From DASUZB01 sp036377075 (GTDB lineage Bacteria; Actinomycetota; CALGFH01): a stretch of 9,833 nt of DNA. Shown here piece by piece: positions 7,274 to 9,833 of this stretch. Within the stretch, counting starts at the first letter, position 1. Each line of letters begins with the position of its first letter. The notes under the pieces were generated by a model. It was not told the origin of the DNA and did not search any database. It was given only the letters and a program-made list of their open reading frames with translations. The stretch spans positions 1 through 9,833 of the forward strand of contig DASUZB010000237.1 in the NCBI GenBank assembly GCA_036377075.1. The letters are read 5' to 3'. Position numbers and translations under genes: made by a program.

Positions 7274-9384
7274 TCAGCGGACCAGCGCCGCCGCCCGGTC
7301 GTCCTCGAACTCGTCGAGGTCGACGTCCGGCCGGCGGTGCAGGCCGCTCGGCCACCAGAACCAGCGTCCGACGTCGAGGACGAGCGCGGTGACCAGCACC
7401 GAGCGGACCATGAAGGTGTCGAGCAGCACGCCGAACGCCACCACGAAGCCCATCTCCGCCGCGAGCACCACCGGCAGGCTGCCGAGGGCCATGAAGGTCC
7501 CCGCGAGCACCAGACCGGCCGAGGTGATGACCCCACCCGTTGCGGCAAGGCCGATCAGCGCGCCCCGCCGGGTGCCGTGGCGCCTGCTCTCCTCGTGCAC
7601 CCGGGTCATCAGGAAGATGTTGTAGTCGACGCCGAGCGCGACCAGGAACACGAAGGCATACAGCGGGAACGCCGGAAACGACCCGGCGAAGTGGAAGACG
7701 TGCTCGAAGACCAGGGTGCTCGCGCCGAGCGCCGCCGCGAACGACAGGACCACGGTCCCGACCAGGAGCAGCGGGGCGACCAGCGCGCGCAGCAGCACCG
7801 CGAGGATCACGAACACCACGACCAGCACGAGCGGGATGACCAGGTTGCGATCATGCCTGGCGGCGCGCTGGGTGTCGAGGCTGACCGCGCTGCCCCCGCC
7901 GACCAGCCCGTCCGCTCCGGTGATGGCATGCACCCGCGAGCGCAGCCGCTCGACCGTCGCGAACGACGCCTGGCTGTCGGGGCTGCTGGTGAGCGTGCCC
8001 TCGAGGTAGCTGAAGCCATCGCGGGTCACCGGTTCGCCGACGGCGGTGACCCCGGGGGTCGCCGCCAGGGCGGCCCGCAGCCGCGGGGCTGCCGCGGCCC
8101 GGCCGATCACCTGGACCGGGTTGCCGGCCCCGGCCGGGAAGTGGCGGACGAGCGCCTGCTCCCCGGTCACCGCCTCGGGCCTGGTGCGGAACGAGTCCTT
8201 GAGCTGCAGGTCGCTGGTCCTGAGTCCGGTCATGCCGAACGCCAAGGCCCCGAGGACCACGGCCGTCGCCAGCCACACCAGCCGCGGACGGCGGGCCACG
8301 CCGGCGCCGATGCGCGCCCAGACGCCGCGCCCGGTCGGCTCCGGCGAGCCCAGCGTCGGCCGGACCGGCCAGAACATCCAGCGGCCGAAGATCACCAGCA
8401 GCGCCGGCAGCAGGGTGAGCATGACCCCGAGCCCAGAGCGATGCCGATCGCCGTCACCGGCCCCAGGCTCTTGCTGGAGTTGAGCTCGGCGACCACAAAG
8501 CACAGCAGCGAGAGCGCCACGATGGAGGCGCTGGCGGTGATCGCGGGTCCCGCGCGGCGCAGCGCCTCGGCCATGGCCTCGTGCCGGTCGGCGCGGCGGC
8601 GCAACTCCTCCCGGTAGCGGGCGGTCAGCAGCAACGCGTAGTCGGTGCCGGCCCCGAACACCAGCACCGTCAGGGTGGTCGCGCCGAGGTCGTTGACGAC
8701 CAGGCCGGTGTGCCGGGCGAGCAGGTAGATCACGGCCTGCGCGGCCGTCAGGGCGACGATCACGCAGACCAGCGGCAACAGCCACAGCACGGGGCTTCGG
8801 TAGGTGAGCAGCAGGATCACGATGACGATCGCCGCGGTGATGTACAGCAGCGACGAGTCGATTCCCTCGAACACGTCGCCGAAGGCGGCTTCGTAGCCGG
8901 CCGGGCCGGTCACATACACCCGCAGGCCGCTGGTGCCGTCGCCGTCACGGGCGATGGCGCGGATCTGCTCGACCGCCGAGACGATCGCCTCCGAGCCCTT
9001 GTCGCCCGCCCTGATGGGGACGACCACCTGGAAGGCCGCGTCGCCCTTGGCCGGGATCGGGCCGACGACCCGGCCGCCGACGTTGTCGATCCCGGCGAAG
9101 CGCCGCACGTCCCCGGCGACCTTCGCCCGGTCGGCCGGGCTGGCTGCGCCGCCGCGCTCGTACACCACCAGCGCGGGGACGGTGTCGCTGGGGGTGAACC
9201 GCCTGGCCAGGTCGACCACACGGGTGGACTCCGCGTCCTTGGGCAGGGCGTCGGCCGGGTCGTTCTTCTCGATGTCCTTCAACTTGCCGGCGAGCGGCCC
9301 GGCCACCACGAACACGACGAGCCACACGGCGAGGACCGCCCATTTCGTCCAGCGCCCGCACGGAAACCCGGCGATGCTACGCAT
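7274..9384 (-). CDS. MMPL/RND-type transporter, interrupted by a one-base frameshift
   Basis: Proton-driven inner-membrane exporter of the MMPL family (YdfJ/ActII-3-like). The reading frame is open from ATG 9384 to about 8431, then continues one frame away from about 8430 to TGA at 7274-7276. Adding one base at the junction gives 703 residues, the usual family size, with IALGLGVMLTLLPALL across the join. Two similar halves are seen. First half: helix at 14-30, extracytoplasmic domain about 35-175, helices from 178, and GAGTDYALLLTARYREEL (244-261). Second half: helix near 368-388, extracytoplasmic domain about 390-515, helices from 515, and ALGVDYNIFLMTRVHEESRR (583-602). The paired Asp-Tyr residues 248/249 and 587/588 match the proton-relay pairs of MmpL proteins. 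The ATG lies 8 nt inside the upstream ORF end (ATGCGTAG). Cargo unknown; lipids, pigments or drugs are typical. The frameshift may be an assembly error or real inactivation. Confidence 0.85.
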
Positions 9385-9643
9385 GCTCCTCACGCCCCCT
9401 GACGTCGTTGCGCTGCTGAGGATCAAGCCCGGACGATGCGTCCGCCGGCGTCGACGTGAGGCTGATCACCTCGTGGCCGCGCAACGCCTCCAGGAACGGC
9501 TGGAAGCTGCCCAGCACGACGCAGCGCAGCGCCGCGCCGTCAACTTCCACCTCGCTGACTCCCGATGCGCGCTCGACCGCTCGGAGGGGAGGGGTGCCGA
9601 CGAACCCGACCTCCACCCGCTGTACCGGTAGCTCCTCGTTCAT
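9377..9643 (-). CDS. Small protein resembling the C-terminal accessory domain of ABC-transporter ATPases
   Basis: ORF of 88 residues. PVQRVEVGFVGTPPLRAVERASGVSEVEVDG (6-36) followed by LRCVVLGSFQPFLEALRGHEVISLTSTP (39-66) follows the pattern of the C-terminal domain (DUF4162-like) found after the nucleotide-binding domain in ABC ATPases: a RVEV strand, a GV..V.VDG turn, and a HEV..L....P ending. The usual LEE.FL.YY tail is replaced by a hydrophilic tail of about 20 residues. No Walker A, signature or Walker B motif is present here or in the 110 bp upstream, so this is only the tail domain of such a protein. It has no clear ribosome binding site, but a TAGGCT box lies 7 nt before the ATG, fitting a leaderless mRNA. 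Its stop overlaps the MMPL start by 8 nt, suggesting translational coupling. It could be a decayed remnant or an unrelated hypothetical protein. Confidence 0.55.
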   Translation of the reverse strand: MNEELPVQRVEVGFVGTPPLRAVERASGVSEVEVDGAALRCVVLGSFQPFLEALRGHEVISLTSTPADASSGLDPQQRNDVRGREEHA

Positions 9644-9650
9644 GATCGTG

Positions 9651-9679
9651 AGCCTAGGCAGCAGGCCGGGCGGTGACAT
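9651..9679 (-). promoter_or_regulatory. Possible leaderless promoter of the minus-strand gene run
   Basis: On the minus strand, ATGTCA (9679-9674, four of six matches to TTGACA) is followed after 17 bp by TAGGCT (9656-9651, a TANNNT -10 box). Seven nt later comes the ATG at 9643, so transcription would begin at or next to the start codon, as in leaderless actinobacterial genes. It would drive the small ORF, the MMPL gene and the tightly spaced genes behind them. A 6-bp inverted repeat (CGGTGA 9671-9676, TCACCG 9688-9693) overlaps the -35 box and could be an operator, though arms this short are weak evidence. Confidence 0.4.
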
Positions 9680-9737
9680 CGGTGGGATCACCGACGCGGT
9701 ACCTAGCCGACCGGTCTCGGTGGCCTGCCGCCCGTGT

Positions 9738-9743
9738 TAGCCT
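9738..9743 (+). promoter_or_regulatory. Possible -10 box of the right-edge regulator gene
   Basis: TAGCCT (TANNNT type) ends 10 nt before the ATG at 9754, which has no ribosome binding site. This fits a leaderless or nearly leaderless start. No recognisable -35 box lies 16-19 bp upstream, so confidence is low. Confidence 0.25.
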
Positions 9744-9753
9744 CTTCGTCACG

Positions 9754-9833
9754 ATGGCCAGACCCACGCGACGGCCGGGCAACCTGCCGGCCGAGGCGTC
9801 GAGCTTCATCGGCCGCCGCCGCGAGCTTGCCGA
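9754..9833 (+). CDS. Start of a large ATPase-type transcriptional regulator (AfsR/LuxR group), cut by window edge
   Basis: The first 26 codons are visible and the frame is open to the window edge. GNLPAEASSFIGRRRELA (residues 9-26) matches the very characteristic N-terminal entry to the nucleotide-binding domain (NB-ARC/AAA) of large actinobacterial regulators, usually seen as NLPAELTSFVGRERELA. In such proteins a P-loop follows some 20 residues later, then TPR repeats and often a C-terminal LuxR-type HTH; none of that can be seen here. It is transcribed divergently from the MMPL run with 110 bp between the starts, so it could regulate that run, but these regulators also often stand alone. 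Confidence 0.7.
   Translation, partial: MARPTRRPGNLPAEASSFIGRRRELA

Noticed and set aside
5869..7548. 559-codon open frame joining the methyltransferase to a long Arg-rich extension
   Set aside because: The part beyond about 6545 is the out-of-frame shadow of the UbiA-like gene, rich in Arg, Ala and Gly with no domain pattern, and the part before 7269 is a shadow of the MMPL gene.
8077..8092. GCAGCC-GCGG-GGCTGC perfect 6-bp hairpin
   Set aside because: It lies within the MMPL coding region in an Ala-rich stretch with no T run, so it is explained by codon composition.
7268..8617. Long + strand open frame antisense to the MMPL gene
   Set aside because: Its translation is dominated by Arg, Gln, His and Asp without recognisable domains, while the minus strand encodes a clear transporter.

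Overview
High-GC bacterial DNA with actinobacterial habits: strongly G/C-ending codons, GTG starts, and regulator and membrane-protein types common in Actinomycetota (a GlxA-type AraC regulator, an MMPL transporter, a regulator starting with the NLPAE..SFIGR signature). No RNA gene, CRISPR array, insertion sequence or phage gene was seen. Species cannot be told from the sequence.

Layout. On the + strand: the 3' end of an alpha/beta hydrolase (3-443), a 180-bp gap with a possible promoter, and a multi-pass membrane protein (624-1427). It converges on a run of eight minus-strand genes, given here in transcription order. An 88-codon ORF resembles the C-terminal accessory domain of an ABC-transporter ATPase (9643-9377). 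Next come an MMPL/RND-type transporter (9384-7274, broken by a one-base frameshift), a UbiE/MenG-like methyltransferase (7230-6542, with an apparent one-base frameshift at its last codons), a UbiA-like membrane protein (6545-5772), a flavin-containing monooxygenase (5741-4389), a GlxA-type AraC regulator (4384-3374), an EHN-type epoxide hydrolase (3251-2097) and a cupin (2053-1472). At the right edge a + strand regulator of the AfsR/LuxR-ATPase type begins (9754 to the edge), divergent from the run.

How the genes may work together. Spacing is very tight from 9643 to 3374: an 8-nt overlap, a probable 4-nt ATGA overlap, and gaps of 4 to 43 nt. This suggests coupled expression of two modules. 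The first (MMPL, methyltransferase, UbiA-like protein) looks like lipid or isoprenoid tailoring plus export. The second (monooxygenase, epoxide hydrolase, cupin, with GlxA regulator) looks like oxidation or detoxification of a small hydrophobic compound. Both roles are inferred from gene families and neighbourhood; no substrate can be read from the sequence.

The most notable points are two one-base deletions that each restore a full-length, correctly ending protein when one base is added back, a stand-alone ABC-ATPase tail domain that appears to have its own leaderless promoter, and a UbiA-like protein with degenerate Asp motifs paired with a quinone-type methyltransferase.
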